A DNA stretch of 64,000 bases from Caulobacter vibrioides (lineage in GTDB: Bacteria > Pseudomonadota > Alphaproteobacteria > Caulobacterales > Caulobacteraceae): NCBI GenBank assembly GCA_001449105.1, contig LNIY01000066.1, positions 1 through 64,000 on the forward strand, given 5' to 3'. Position 1 is the first letter of the stretch. The number at the start of each line of letters is the position of its first letter. Below the pieces are notes generated by a model. It was not told the DNA's origin and made no database searches. It worked only from the letters and a program-made list of their open reading frames with translations. A program made the position numbers and the translations under genes. Positions 30,153 through 40,550 of the stretch are shown piece by piece.

Positions 30153-31085
30153 TCACGCCCCCGCCATCTCCACCCAGCCGAACAGCGCCTTGAGGATCAG
30201 GGCCCGCACGACCGGGGCGTCCACCGACACGCAGACCTCGGCGTTGGGTTCGCCCTCGACGCGCTCGATGCGGCCCTGGCGCTCGCCGTCAAGCACCGCG
30301 CGCAGGCGGGCCGGCTCGAAGACGAAGGCCTCGGGAGCGACCAGGCTGGCGGCGGCGACCGCATCGTGCGGATGGCAGCCCTCGGCGCCCCAGGCCTTCT
30401 GGTGGAAGGCGATGTAGGGCGCCGCCGCGCGGGTCAGTCGCGCCGACAGCGGACTGCCGCAGCAGCGCGCGCCGCTGTCCAGGTCGGCGGCGGTGATCGT
30501 CACCTGGCTGGTGATGTCCAGCGGTACGAGACGTGGCTTGACCCCCGCCTCCAGGATGCGGGCCAGGGCTTCGGGATCGCTCCAGCTGTTGAAGTCGGCC
30601 CCGCCGGCGGCCTTGCCCTGCACGGCGAAGGCCCCGGCCATGATGGTCGGCGACCAGCCGCGGAAGGCGGCCGGATCGTCGAGCAGGCCAAGCGCCAGGT
30701 TGGTCAGCGGTCCCAGGAACAGGCCCTTCACCCGCCGCCGCGCCAGGAAGGCCAGCAGGCTGACGCCGTGGCCGCGATCCAGTTCCGGCAGCTTCCAGCG
30801 CTGGGAAAAGCCCGCGCCGTTCAGGCCGTCGGGACCGTGGGCCGGGCGCATGCGCTCGACCCGTCGGCGGGCCAGGCCCGCGCCGGCGCCGATATAGACC
30901 TCGGCCGCGCAGCCGGCCAGGCGCAGCACGCCCCGGGCGTTGGCCGCGGCCTGGTCGACATAGGTGTTGCCGAACACGGCCGAGACCGAGCCGACCTCGA
31001 CGCTGCCCCTCGCCCGCGCCAGCAAGGCCAGGGCGAGAGCGTCGTCCACGCCGCAGTCGGTGTCGATGTGCAGACGAAGCGCCAT
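30153..31085 (-). CDS. Inosine-uridine-type nucleoside hydrolase
   Basis: Cleaves N-glycosidic bonds of ribonucleosides for salvage. The calcium-binding N-terminal motif is IDTDCGVDDALA (Asp8, Asp10, Asp14, Asp15). GPLTNLAL and the late CHPHDAVAAA (His-Asp) complete the active site. It has 310 residues with no signal peptide. The Cys in DTDCG, where Pro is common, is a mild deviation. The MgtC-like gene lies 54 bp upstream on the same strand. Confidence 0.9.
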   Translation of the reverse strand: MALRLHIDTDCGVDDALALALLARARGSVEVGSVSAVFGNTYVDQAAANARGVLRLAGCAAEVYIGAGAGLARRRVERMRPAHGPDGLNGAGFSQRWKLPELDRGHGVSLLAFLARRRVKGLFLGPLTNLALGLLDDPAAFRGWSPTIMAGAFAVQGKAAGGADFNSWSDPEALARILEAGVKPRLVPLDITSQVTITAADLDSGARCCGSPLSARLTRAAAPYIAFHQKAWGAEGCHPHDAVAAASLVAPEAFVFEPARLRAVLDGERQGRIERVEGEPNAEVCVSVDAPVVRALILKALFGWVEMAGA

Positions 31086-31139
31086 GCGCCGATCATAGCC
31101 CAGGCCCCCGTCGCCCCGGAAGCCGTCGGAGAGCGGCGT

Positions 31140-31832
31140 TCAGTCCTTTCTGGGCAGGATGTCGAACTCGACCACCCGCTGGTCTTCCTCCAGGCGCCGG
31201 GCCAGCTCGCCCAGGCGCAGCGCGCCCTTGCCCGAGAACGAGCCGGCCAGCTCGAACAGGGTCCCGCCGCCGATCAGGCGCTGGTTGATGCGCCCGCCTT
31301 CCAGCTCGAAGGTCGCCAGCAGGCCGCGCAACTCGGCTTCGTCGACCAGCGCCTCGCGGCGAAAGCGCACGGCGATGTCGGCATAGTTCTTCTGCGGCAT
31401 GTGCCGGTCGAGCCAGCGGGCGGCGCTGAGCACCGCCAGGCTGAGCACGGTCCCGGCGATGGCCAGATCGTACAGCGCCATGCCGAACAGCATGCCCAGC
31501 GCCGAGGTGATCCACAGCGACGCGGCCGTGGTCAGGCCGTGCACCGACGCCCCCTGCTGGAAGATCACCCCGCCGCAGAGAAAGCCGACGCCGGTCAGAA
31601 CCCCGTGGGCCATGCGGACGGGGTCGATGCGCACCGTCTCCAGCGGCGTGTCGCCCATCCATTTCAGCTGGTGCACGGCCGCCAGCATCAGCAGGGCCGA
31701 GGCCAGCGACACCAGCATGTGGGTGCGCAGGCCGGCGGGCCGCGAGCGATACTCGCGCTCGAACCCGACCACCGCCCCGGCCGCCAGGGCGCCCAGCACG
31801 GGCAGCACGTATTGCAGGGAGACGCCGTCCAT
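31140..31832 (-). CDS. MgtC/SapB-family membrane protein
   Basis: A 230-residue protein. The N-terminal half has about five TM helices and the family signature VGFEREYRSRPAGLRTHMLV, with GVGFLCGGVIF later. The C-terminal soluble part (about residues 155-230) looks like an ACT-type domain. Family members modulate P-type ATPase or ATP-synthase activity under low magnesium or in pathogenesis. No magnesium leader element is apparent here, so its role is inferred from family only. Confidence 0.88.
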   Translation of the reverse strand: MDGVSLQYVLPVLGALAAGAVVGFEREYRSRPAGLRTHMLVSLASALLMLAAVHQLKWMGDTPLETVRIDPVRMAHGVLTGVGFLCGGVIFQQGASVHGLTTAASLWITSALGMLFGMALYDLAIAGTVLSLAVLSAARWLDRHMPQKNYADIAVRFRREALVDEAELRGLLATFELEGGRINQRLIGGGTLFELAGSFSGKGALRLGELARRLEEDQRVVEFDILPRKD

Positions 31833-31912
31833 GGCGGTGAAACGGCCAAGCGGGGCAAGAGGTTCGCTATCGCCTCACGCGTCCCCTTCCGGGGCTGCGA
31901 CGCAGGGCGCCC

Positions 31913-32098
31913 CTAGCCCAGCCCGTTGACCATCTTGCGCAGGCGGCGGGCGACGTCCTCGGGGCGGTCGGCGATCTGGTGGAACAGCGCCTGGACCTCG
32001 GCCTCCTCGAGGCCGGCGGCGCGCAGCGTGCGCCAGGCGCCCAGCAGCGCGGCCATGGCCACTTCCTGGCGGTCGGAAACGATGGCGGCGGCGGACAT
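31913..32098 (-). CDS. Small hypothetical protein, 61 aa
   Basis: ATG 32098 follows a GAGG ribosome-binding site; an earlier ATG at 32140 has none. The protein is Ala-rich and helical, with AALLGAWRTLRAAGLEEAEV and a C-terminal Arg-rich helix (DVARRLRKMVNGLG). No signal peptide or TM segment. Function unknown. Confidence 0.55.
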   Translation of the reverse strand: MSAAAIVSDRQEVAMAALLGAWRTLRAAGLEEAEVQALFHQIADRPEDVARRLRKMVNGLG

Positions 32099-32198
32099 GA
32101 CGGAGGCCTCTTCAAGAACCGGAGACGTCACAATGTTCATTTTTTGTTCTCAATGGCAAGCCCCGGCGCCGAGGGTTCGGCGCCGGGGCTGCGTGGCC

Positions 32199-32585
32199 TT
32201 AGCGGCAGACGGTGCGTTCGTAGACCGAGCCGCTGTAGCGGTCGTAGTCGCGCGTGGTCCAGCAGTCGCTGCGGTGATGGCGGCGCGGACCGTAGTCGTA
32301 GCCGTAGTAGCGCGGCGGCGGGGCGCGATAGCCGTAGTCGTAGCCGTACCCATAGGCCGGGCGGCCGTAGTAGCGATCGCCGCGGCGGTCGTTGTTCAGC
32401 GACGAGCCGATGGCCAGGCCGACGATGCCGCCGACGATGGCGGCGGCGGCGGCGTCATTGCCGCGGTCGCGGTGACGGTGGCGGCGCCAGTCGTCGGCCG
32501 AGGCCTGGGTGCTGGCGGCGATCATGGTCAGGGCGGCGAGGCCGGCGGCGACGCCGCCGAAGGTCTTGAGCGGTTTGAAAGCCAT
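32199..32585 (-). CDS. Exported Tyr/Arg/Gly-rich protein with glycine-zipper helix
   Basis: A signal peptide ends near QASA. An Arg/His-rich patch (WRRHRHRDRG) precedes a glycine-zipper-like helix (AAIVGGIVGLAIG), then a low-complexity Tyr/Gly/Arg/Pro region (about residues 65-105). It ends with a C-terminal pair of cysteines (SDCWTT and ERTVCR). Probably periplasmic or outer-membrane associated. Function unknown. Confidence 0.7.
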   Translation of the reverse strand: MAFKPLKTFGGVAAGLAALTMIAASTQASADDWRRHRHRDRGNDAAAAAIVGGIVGLAIGSSLNNDRRGDRYYGRPAYGYGYDYGYRAPPPRYYGYDYGPRRHHRSDCWTTRDYDRYSGSVYERTVCR

Positions 32586-32762
32586 GTCGGCCTCCTTGGA
32601 AAAGCTTGTCCCAAGCCTGCGCGTGTGCGCCTGAACCCTGCGTGAACGGGCCTGTCAGGTGGAAAGCTGCGCCAAGGCGCCTTTTTTGTTCACCTTTCTG
32701 GGCGATGCTTTTCCTCGAACGTGGCCAGAAGGCCATCGACGCGACGAAGGCGGACGAAAGCG

Positions 32763-33233
32763 ATGTCGAGCAACAACACGGCCTACACCCCCGGCGAAGC
32801 CCTGCAGGTTCTGTCGTTCGAGGTGGGCGCCCAGACCTATTGCGTGCCGGTCGGCACGGTGCGCGAGATCCGCGGCGTCACGCCCCCCACCCCGCTGCCC
32901 GACGCCCCGCCGCACGTGCGCGGCGTCATCAACCTGCGCGGCCAGGTGATGCCGGTCATCGACCTGTCGGCTCGCCTGGGCAAGGGCCTGGCCCAGGACG
33001 GCCCGCGCCAGGTGATCATCGTCGTCGAGAACGGCCGCGACGTCGCCGGCCTGCTGGTCGACGCCGTATGCGACAGCTTCATCGTCGAAGCCAGCCAGAT
33101 CAGCCCGCCGCCGTCGGTCGGCGACGAGGCCTCGGCCCTGGTCTCGGCCGTGATCACCACCGACGCAGCCATGGTCGTGCTGCTGACCGTCGACGCCATC
33201 CTGCCCGAGCGCCCGATCGCCATCGCGGCGTAA
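32763..33233 (+). CDS. cheW: CheW-family chemotaxis coupling protein
   Basis: A scaffold linking chemoreceptors to CheA. ATG 32763 is preferred over an upstream frame that adds an Arg-rich stretch. A single CheW domain fills the 156 residues: QVLSFEVGAQTYCVPV, VREI, PHVRGVINLRGQVMPVIDL and GLLVDAV. It stands apart from any che operon, so it is an orphan or accessory CheW; which receptors it serves is not shown. Confidence 0.92.
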   Translation: MSSNNTAYTPGEALQVLSFEVGAQTYCVPVGTVREIRGVTPPTPLPDAPPHVRGVINLRGQVMPVIDLSARLGKGLAQDGPRQVIIVVENGRDVAGLLVDAVCDSFIVEASQISPPPSVGDEASALVSAVITTDAAMVVLLTVDAILPERPIAIAA

Positions 33234-33328
33234 GGGCCGCTTCAAACAAATGTTTCGATAGCCTCTTCCGCTCGCCCCTCCGCCGGGGCTAGGGTCTTCC
33301 GCACAACCATAAAGCGGGAGACGAGCGG

Positions 33329-34432
33329 ATGAAGGCGGCGGTGCTGCGCGAGGTGGGCAAGCCCCTCGTGATCGAGAACGTGGCCATCGGCAAGCCGGGC
33401 CCGCGCGAGGTCCTGATCCGCACCAAGGCGGCGGGCGTCTGCCACTCCGACCTGCATTTCGTCGAAGGCTCCTATCCCCATCCCCTGCCCGCCGTGCTGG
33501 GCCACGAGAGCGCCGGGATCGTCGAGGCGGTCGGCGACGAGGTGCGCACGGTCAAGGTCGGCGACCACGTCATCACCTGCCTGTCGGTCTACTGCGGCCA
33601 CTGCGAGGTCTGCCTCACCGGCCACATGAGCCTGTGCACCAGCTCGGAGACCAAGCGCCCGAAGGGGGCGGAGCCGCGCCTCTTCAAGGAAGACCTGAGC
33701 GCCGCCGGCGGACGCGGCCCGATGGCCCAGTTCCTGAACCTGTCGTCCTTCGCCGAGCTGATGCTGGTGCACGAGCATGCGTGCGTGGCCATCCGCAAGG
33801 ACATGCCGTTCGACCGCGCCGCCCTGATCGGCTGCTCGGTGACCACCGGCATCGGCGCGGTGATCCATACGTCCAAGGTCCAGCCGGGCGAGACCGTGGC
33901 CGTCATCGGCTGCGGCGGGGTGGGCCTGGCCACCATCAACGGCGCGGCTATCGCGGGCGCCGGCCGCATCATCGCCATCGACCGCCAGCCCTCGAAACTG
34001 GCCCTGGCCAGGACCTTCGGCGCCACCGACGTGATCGACGCCAATGACGGCGACGTGGTCAAGCAGGTGATGGAGCTGACGGGCGGCGGCGTCCACCACA
34101 GCTTCGAGGCCATCGGCCTGAAGGCCACCGCCGAGCAGTCGTTCAAGATGCTGCGCCGGGGCGGCACGGCCAACATCATCGGCATGATCCCGGTCGGCAC
34201 CATGATCGAGCTGCACGGCCCCGACTTCCTCGGCGAGAAGAAGATCCAGGGCAGCTACATGGGCTCCAACCGCTTCCCGGTCGACATGCCGCGCTTCGTC
34301 GACTTCTACATGAACGGCAAGCTGAAGCTGGATGAACTGATCGCCCGCCGCATCAAGCTGGAAGACGTCAACGACGCCTTCGAGGAGCTGAAGCGCGGCG
34401 AACTGGCGCGCTCGGTGATCGTGTTCGATTAG
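33329..34432 (+). CDS. Zinc-dependent alcohol dehydrogenase
   Basis: A medium-chain dehydrogenase oxidising alcohols with NAD(H) or a related cofactor. Catalytic zinc ligands are Cys38, His59 and Glu60 (GHESAG). The structural zinc site is Cys89, Cys92, Cys95 and Cys103. The Rossmann motif VIGCGGVGLATI is central. It has 367 residues. The overall pattern is that of the class III/AdhD-type branch; a formaldehyde/glutathione role cannot be decided from sequence alone. Confidence 0.9.
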   Translation: MKAAVLREVGKPLVIENVAIGKPGPREVLIRTKAAGVCHSDLHFVEGSYPHPLPAVLGHESAGIVEAVGDEVRTVKVGDHVITCLSVYCGHCEVCLTGHMSLCTSSETKRPKGAEPRLFKEDLSAAGGRGPMAQFLNLSSFAELMLVHEHACVAIRKDMPFDRAALIGCSVTTGIGAVIHTSKVQPGETVAVIGCGGVGLATINGAAIAGAGRIIAIDRQPSKLALARTFGATDVIDANDGDVVKQVMELTGGGVHHSFEAIGLKATAEQSFKMLRRGGTANIIGMIPVGTMIELHGPDFLGEKKIQGSYMGSNRFPVDMPRFVDFYMNGKLKLDELIARRIKLEDVNDAFEELKRGELARSVIVFD

Positions 34433-34433
34433 A

Positions 34434-34655
34434 AATTCCCTCTCTCTGAGAGAGAGGGAGGGGCCCATGGCGCAGCCATGGGAGGGTGAGAGGTTTCACC
34501 TTTTCCGATTGAAGCTCCATGATCAGACAAGCGGCCCGTGGCTTCAGCTTGAAGCGTGCACAGGGGCTCGAGATTTCCCCGCCAGCAGTGAAACCTCTCA
34601 CCCTCCCACCGCTTCGCGGCGGGTCCCTCCCTCTCTCAAAGAGAGAGGGTTTTGC
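34434..34655. repeat. Composite intergenic inverted repeat, class B
   Basis: CCCTCTCTCTGAGAGAGAGGG plus GGGCCCATGGCGCAGCCATGGG on the left is mirrored by CCTCCCTCTCTCAAAGAGAG on the right. An inner GTGAGAGGTTTCAC/GTGAAACCTCTCAC pair is separated by about 80 bp of unrelated sequence. It lies in the convergent gap between the dehydrogenase and EamA genes. Confidence 0.85.
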
Positions 34656-35595
34656 TAGGCTGCCCCTTCCGCGTCACTAGGAAGATCCCCGCACAGACCA
34701 GCGCCAGGGCGGCGGCGTTCTTCCAGGCCAGCACCGGCTCGTGCAGGAACAGCGCCGACAGCAGCACCCCGAACACCGGGATCAGGAAGTTGAACACCGC
34801 CAGCATGCCCACCGGATTGTGCTTGAGCAGCAGGCTCCACAGGGCGAAAGCGGCCGCCGACAGGCCGGCCATGTAGGCCAGCAGGGCCAGCGAGCGGATG
34901 TCGAAGCCCTCCAGCCGGCCGCCGAACGCGAAGCCGATGCCCAGCAGGGCGCCGCCGCCGATGGCCAGCTGCCAGCCGGTCATGACCATGGCGTCCATCT
35001 TCTGCGAGATGGTCTTGCCCCAGATGCCGGCCGCGGCCAGCACGAAGGCGGCGATGACCACGAAGCCCTCGCCCAGCAGGGTGAACTCGAAATCGAGCCC
35101 CTTCCCGCCCAGGTTCACCGCCAGGACGCCGAGGAAACCGAGCAGGCAGCCCAGCGCCTTGCGCGGGGTCAGGCGGTCGTTGGCGTAGAGGAAGTGGGCC
35201 AGGATCACGCCGAAGAAGGCGCCGGTCGAGTTCATGATCGACGACTTCACGCCGGTGGCGTGGGCCAGGCCGATATAGAAGAACACGTACTGCACCGTGG
35301 TCTGGACGATCCCCAGCGCCACCACCTTGGGCGCCTGGTCGCGCGGCGGGACCAGCGACTTGCCGGTCAGCCCCGCCAGCACCAGCAGGATCGCCCCCGC
35401 CGCCAGGAACCGCCAGCCGGCGAACAGCATCTGGGTGGCCGTGTCGCTCTTGGCCACGTGCAGCATCGCATAGCCGGCCTTCACCGCCGGAAAAGCGCTG
35501 CCCCACAGCAGGCAGCATAGGACGGCCATGCCGATGACGAAGCGGCGGTCACTATAAAGATCGGCGCGGGGCGAGGTCACGCTGGGCGAGGTCAC
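34636..35595 (-). CDS. EamA/DMT-family transporter
   Basis: A 319-residue inner-membrane protein with ten predicted TM helices in two repeated EamA halves (the first starts CCLLWGSAFPAVKAGYA, the second near AAAGIWGKTISQKMDAMV). The family exports metabolites and amino acids; the substrate is unknown. A GTG start at 35595 is used, and a second GTG 15 bases downstream is equally possible. It is divergent from the phospholipase gene. Confidence 0.88.
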   Translation of the reverse strand: MTSPSVTSPRADLYSDRRFVIGMAVLCCLLWGSAFPAVKAGYAMLHVAKSDTATQMLFAGWRFLAAGAILLVLAGLTGKSLVPPRDQAPKVVALGIVQTTVQYVFFYIGLAHATGVKSSIMNSTGAFFGVILAHFLYANDRLTPRKALGCLLGFLGVLAVNLGGKGLDFEFTLLGEGFVVIAAFVLAAAGIWGKTISQKMDAMVMTGWQLAIGGGALLGIGFAFGGRLEGFDIRSLALLAYMAGLSAAAFALWSLLLKHNPVGMLAVFNFLIPVFGVLLSALFLHEPVLAWKNAAALALVCAGIFLVTRKGQPSKTLSL

Positions 35596-35772
35596 TGGGG
35601 GCGGGCCTTGTCGGAAAAAGCATCGCCGCCCTGCGGAAAGCGGGGCGGCGAGCGGATCTATGCGGCGCTTCTAGGCTTCCGGCCGCCCGGCTTCAACCAC
35701 GCGACCGCCTTTGTCACGAGACCGCCAAGCGGCGCATGCTATCGGCGAGGCTTGGCTTTGAGAGAGGCGCCC

Positions 35773-37875
35773 TTGTCCGTCATCGATCGTCGCGGCCTGC
35801 TGCTGGGCGCCGCCGCCGGCGGCGCGCTGTCGCCAGCCCTCGCCGCCTCACTGGCCCGCGCAGCCGACATCGACGCCGATGTCCGGACGGGCACGATCAA
35901 GGACGTGCAGCACGTGGTGATCCTAATGCAGGAGAACCGCAGCTTCGACCACTATTTCGGGACCATGGCCGGGGTGCGCGGCTTTGGCGACCCCTTCCCG
36001 ATTCCGGTACGCGACACGTTCATCCGCAAGGGCGGCACGGCGTTCATGCAGGCCTGCGGGAAGGGCGCGCCCCCGCTGCTTGCGCCGTTTCCGCTGAACA
36101 CCGCCCAGACCTTCGCCCACATGCGGGTGGAGGGCACGCCGCACGGCTGGGCCGACGCCCAGGACGCCTGGGACGAGGGCCGCATGGACCGCTGGCCGGT
36201 CGCCAAGCATCCGCATTCGATGGGCTTCTACGAGCGGGCCGACATCCCGTTCCAGCACGCGCTGGCCGAGACCTTCACGCTCTGCGACGCCTATCATTGC
36301 TCGACCCAGACCGGCACCAACACCAACCGCCTGTTTCTGTGGACCGGAACCAACGACGGCGCCGGCCAGGCCGGCGGGCCGTCGATCTCCAACTCGCACG
36401 ACGACTTCGCGGACAAGGGCGGAGCGGCCGAGTCCTACCGCTGGACCACCTATCCCGAGCGCCTGCTGGAGGCCGGCGTCACCTGGCGCATCTACCAGGA
36501 CATGGCCGACAACTTCACCGACAACCCGCTGGCCGGGTTCGCCGCCTATCGCCAGGCCCGCACCGACGCGCCGGGCTCGGACGGGCGGCTGAAGGACCTG
36601 GCCTTGACCACCTGGCATCTCGACCGGCTGGCGCAGGACGTGGTCGGCGGGCGGCTGCCGTCGGTGTCGTGGATCATCGCCCCGGCGGCCGATTCCGAGC
36701 ATCCCGGCCCCTCCAGCCCGGCCCAGGGCGCCGACTACACCGCCCGGGTGATCGAGGCCCTGACCGCCGATCCCAAGGTCTGGGCGCGCACCGTGCTGCT
36801 GGTGATGTTCGACGAGAACGACGGCTTCTTCGACCACGCGCCGCCGCCGGCCCCGCCGTCGCGCGACGCCGATGGCGCGGTGCTGGGCGGATCGACGGTG
36901 GACACCGCCGGCGAATATCACCTGCTGCGCAATCCCACCGAGGCCAAGGCCGAGCGCGACGACCTGATGGGCCGGCCCTACGGCCTTGGGCCGCGCGTGC
37001 CGATGTACGTGATCTCGCCGTGGAGCCGGGGCGGCTTCGTCAACAGCCAGGTCTTCGACCACACCTCGGTGATCCGCTTCCTGGAGGCGCGGTTCGGCGT
37101 GGCCGAACCCAACATCTCGCCCTGGCGGCGGGCGGTGTGTGGCGACCTGACCTCGTGCCTCGACTTCCGCACGCCCAACCACAGGCCTCATGCGCCCCTG
37201 CCGGCGACGGCGGAAACCGCAAGGCGCGCGGCGGCGCTGAAGGAGACCACCACCCCGCCGATCCCGGTCTCGCTCGGCACGCCGGTCCAGGCCCGGGGCC
37301 AACGCCCTTCACGCGCCCTGCCCTATCGGTTCGCGGTCGAGGCGGCGGTGAAGGACGACGCGATCTCGCTCGATCTGGCCAACCTCGGCCAGGCCGGCGC
37401 GGTGCTGCACGTCTACGACCAGCTGCGGCTGGACCAGCCCTCGCGCCGCTACACCCTGCGCGCGGGCGGGCGGCTGGCCGACGCCTGGCCGGCCGGAGCC
37501 TATGACCTGTGGCTGCTGGGTCCGAACGGCTTCCACCGCCGCTTCGCCGGCGAGGCGGACGACAAGCTGGACCTGCGGATCGCGCCCGCCGTCGACGGGC
37601 GTTCGGTGACGGTGAGCGTGAGCAATAACGGCCAAGCGCCGCGGGCGGTGACGATCGCGGCCGCCGACGGCCTGCCCGGCCTGATCTGGCGCGCGCTCCT
37701 GCAGCCCGGCGAGACCCGTACGCGCGACTGGAAGACCGATCACGGCTGGTACGATCTCTCGGCCCGCTCCGAACACGCCCCGACCTGGCGCCGTCAGGCG
37801 GCCGGACGTGTGGAGACCGGCAAGGACTCGGTCAGCGATCCGCTGATGGGCGGGCCGGCGCGGCAGCGGCGCTGA
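35773..37875 (+). CDS. Phosphocholine-specific phospholipase C, Tat-exported
   Basis: Hydrolyses phosphatidylcholine or sphingomyelin outside the cytoplasm. A TTG start at 35773 with GAGAGG ahead is chosen because it places a DRRGLLLGAAAGG Tat signal at the N-terminus. The family motif ENRSFDHYFG (Glu54 to His60) and GMxNRLF-like TNRLFLWTG are present, as are FDENDGFFDH and two C-terminal beta domains (DUF756-like). It has 700 residues, as in PlcN/PlcH. No PlcR-like partner gene is adjacent. Confidence 0.92.
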   Translation: MSVIDRRGLLLGAAAGGALSPALAASLARAADIDADVRTGTIKDVQHVVILMQENRSFDHYFGTMAGVRGFGDPFPIPVRDTFIRKGGTAFMQACGKGAPPLLAPFPLNTAQTFAHMRVEGTPHGWADAQDAWDEGRMDRWPVAKHPHSMGFYERADIPFQHALAETFTLCDAYHCSTQTGTNTNRLFLWTGTNDGAGQAGGPSISNSHDDFADKGGAAESYRWTTYPERLLEAGVTWRIYQDMADNFTDNPLAGFAAYRQARTDAPGSDGRLKDLALTTWHLDRLAQDVVGGRLPSVSWIIAPAADSEHPGPSSPAQGADYTARVIEALTADPKVWARTVLLVMFDENDGFFDHAPPPAPPSRDADGAVLGGSTVDTAGEYHLLRNPTEAKAERDDLMGRPYGLGPRVPMYVISPWSRGGFVNSQVFDHTSVIRFLEARFGVAEPNISPWRRAVCGDLTSCLDFRTPNHRPHAPLPATAETARRAAALKETTTPPIPVSLGTPVQARGQRPSRALPYRFAVEAAVKDDAISLDLANLGQAGAVLHVYDQLRLDQPSRRYTLRAGGRLADAWPAGAYDLWLLGPNGFHRRFAGEADDKLDLRIAPAVDGRSVTVSVSNNGQAPRAVTIAAADGLPGLIWRALLQPGETRTRDWKTDHGWYDLSARSEHAPTWRRQAAGRVETGKDSVSDPLMGGPARQRR

Positions 37876-37877
37876 TC

Positions 37878-38100
37878 CCAACCCTCTCTCTTGGAGAGAG
37901 GGAGGGGCCCGCCGCATAGCGGTGGGAGGGTGAGAGGTTTCACCCTCGGCAGGGAAACCCGAGGCGTCCCGCAAACTTCGGAATCTGGAGAGAAGCACGC
38001 GCCTGAAAGACAGCGCTTCATTCGGTGAGTTTGTTACCTCTCACCCTCCCACGCCGAAGGCGTGGGCCCCTCCCTCTCTCAAAGAGAGAGGGATCAGGAA
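37878..38100. repeat. Composite intergenic inverted repeat, class B
   Basis: Outer arms CTCTCTTGGAGAGAGGGAGG and CCTCCCTCTCTCAAAGAGAG face each other. GGTGGGAGGGTGAGAGG and CCTCTCACCCTCCCAC form the next pair, around about 90 bp of unrelated sequence. Same family as 34434-34655. It lies in the convergent gap between phospholipase C and the M23 peptidase gene. Confidence 0.85.
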
Positions 38101-38103
38101 AAC

Positions 38104-39516
38104 CTACCGCAGCTTGCCGGCGTTTGGCGACTTCAGCTCGGCCAGGGCCAGGCGCGGAGTGTCCTTGCTGGATCCGCCCGTGTCGGCGGCCTGGGCGTAG
38201 TTGCTGTCCTCGCGGCCGGCCTGGGCCAGCAGGGTGTCGACGCGGGCCTTCTTGGCCTTGAAGGCCGCCAGCTCGCCGCCCGACAGCACCGTGCCCTGCG
38301 GCACCTTGGCGCCGATCGGGTTGACGCGCTGGCCGTTCAGCCAGACCTCGTAGTGCAGGTGCGGGCCGGTCGACATGCCGGTCGAGCCGACATAGGCCAC
38401 GACCTGGCCCTGCTGCACGCGCATGCCCGGACGGATGCCCTTGGCGTAGCGCGAGATGTGGGCGTAGCCGGTGTCCCAGTTGCCGGCGTGGCGGATGCGC
38501 AGCCAGTTGCCGTAGCCCGCCCAGCGCTTGGCCTCCAGCACCACGCCGTCGCCGGCGGCGAGGATCGGGGTGCCGGTGCCGGCGCCGAAGTCGACGCCCT
38601 TGTGGCCGCGCGCATAGCCCAGGATCGGGTGGCGGCGCATGCCGAAGGTCGAGGTGATGCGGGCCCCGTCGACCGGGGTGCGCAGCAGGAAGCCTTTGAT
38701 GTTCTTGCCGCTCTCGTCGAAGAACTGGGTCTTGCCGTCGCGCTCGAAGGCGTAGAAGCGCTGGCCCTTGACCTCGGCGTACTCCAGGTCGCCGGCCTCG
38801 ATGGTGCGGCCGCTTTCGGTGACCTTGCGATCGAACACCAGGCAGAACTGGTCGCCGTCCTTGATGTCGCGCGAGAAGTCGATCTTGTGCGAGAACAGCT
38901 TGGCGGCCTGGCTGATCACGGCCGGACTGCCGCCGACGGCCGCCACGCTCTCGTAGAACGAGCCGTTCATGGCCCCGCACGACACCTTGGTCTCGTCGCG
39001 GACCTGTTCCTCGATCTCGCGCAGCTTCAGCGCGCCGTCGAAGGTGCGCGACACGGTGACGGTCGAGGACGGGCTGGTGCGCATCGACAGGCCGACCAGG
39101 CGGGCCGGGCCGCGGTCGTTGTCGCGGCGGCGGGCGATGGCGGCCTCGAAGGCCATGCCGGCCTTGATGTTGACCGTGTCCATGGCGCTTTGCAGCGTGC
39201 TGACGACCTGGCTGGCCTCGTCGGCGCCGACGCCCGAGCGCTGCACGGCGCCCTGCAGGGTCTCGCCGGGACGAACCTTGACGGAAACGCTTTCGGGACG
39301 GTCGAAGCCGGGCTGGGCCTCGGCCTGAGCAAAAGCCACGTGCTGCAGGGCCACCATGGCGGCCGCGTCCAGCGGCGCGTGGGCGGCGACAACGGTCGAC
39401 GGGGCGTCGCCCGCCGTCAGCTTCCAGCCCAGGGCCAGGGCGGCCAGGCCGGCGACGGCGGTGAACAGCCGCGGCGCGAGACGCAACGTCGGGCGTCGCG
39501 GATCAAATTCCTGCAT
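38104..39516 (-). CDS. M23-family peptidoglycan endopeptidase, membrane-anchored
   Basis: A LytM-type enzyme cutting peptidoglycan cross-bridges. ATG 39516 has a GGGGGA ribosome-binding site. One N-terminal TM or uncleaved signal (about 15-32) is followed by a LysM/OapA-like region (VKVRPGETLQGAV) and a linker domain. The catalytic domain has zinc ligands GHKGVD (His305, Asp309) and HLH (His386, His388) intact. It has 470 residues. It lies just downstream of ctrA, but a terminator separates them. Confidence 0.9.
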   Translation of the reverse strand: MQEFDPRRPTLRLAPRLFTAVAGLAALALGWKLTAGDAPSTVVAAHAPLDAAAMVALQHVAFAQAEAQPGFDRPESVSVKVRPGETLQGAVQRSGVGADEASQVVSTLQSAMDTVNIKAGMAFEAAIARRRDNDRGPARLVGLSMRTSPSSTVTVSRTFDGALKLREIEEQVRDETKVSCGAMNGSFYESVAAVGGSPAVISQAAKLFSHKIDFSRDIKDGDQFCLVFDRKVTESGRTIEAGDLEYAEVKGQRFYAFERDGKTQFFDESGKNIKGFLLRTPVDGARITSTFGMRRHPILGYARGHKGVDFGAGTGTPILAAGDGVVLEAKRWAGYGNWLRIRHAGNWDTGYAHISRYAKGIRPGMRVQQGQVVAYVGSTGMSTGPHLHYEVWLNGQRVNPIGAKVPQGTVLSGGELAAFKAKKARVDTLLAQAGREDSNYAQAADTGGSSKDTPRLALAELKSPNAGKLR

Positions 39517-39697
39517 CGGTCCCCCGTTCGGTAGCGATGCCGTTTTCGTACAGAAAAGGCACGGCCGGGAAGCCCCCCAGCAATCGTCGGGCCGGAACAT
39601 GACGGCGCGAGGGCCGCCGATCAAGGACTATCCGGTGCTTTGGACGTTTTGTCACGGATATGGTTAACCCGTTGTCCTGGCTCGGAAAACGCGAGCT

Positions 39698-39732
39698 CAA
39701 AAAGAAAAACGCCCGCTGCGAGCAGCGGGCGT
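39698..39732 (-). terminator. Rho-independent terminator after ctrA
   Basis: On the minus strand an 11-bp GC-rich stem (arms 39709-39719 and 39722-39732, effective loop CTCG) is followed by TTTTTCTTTTT. It is 36 bp beyond the ctrA stop. Confidence 0.9.
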
Positions 39733-39768
39733 CTTCTGTCGAATTTCGGGTTTCGCGCGGGCGAAAAA

Positions 39769-40464
<696 letters not shown>

Positions 40465-40550
40465 GAAACCCTCCCCGCCCTGAGGCGGCGCTTATTCGAC
40501 AGCTAGGCGGACAACCGCCGGTGAAACCCGTCCACCAGTCTGGCGGACAG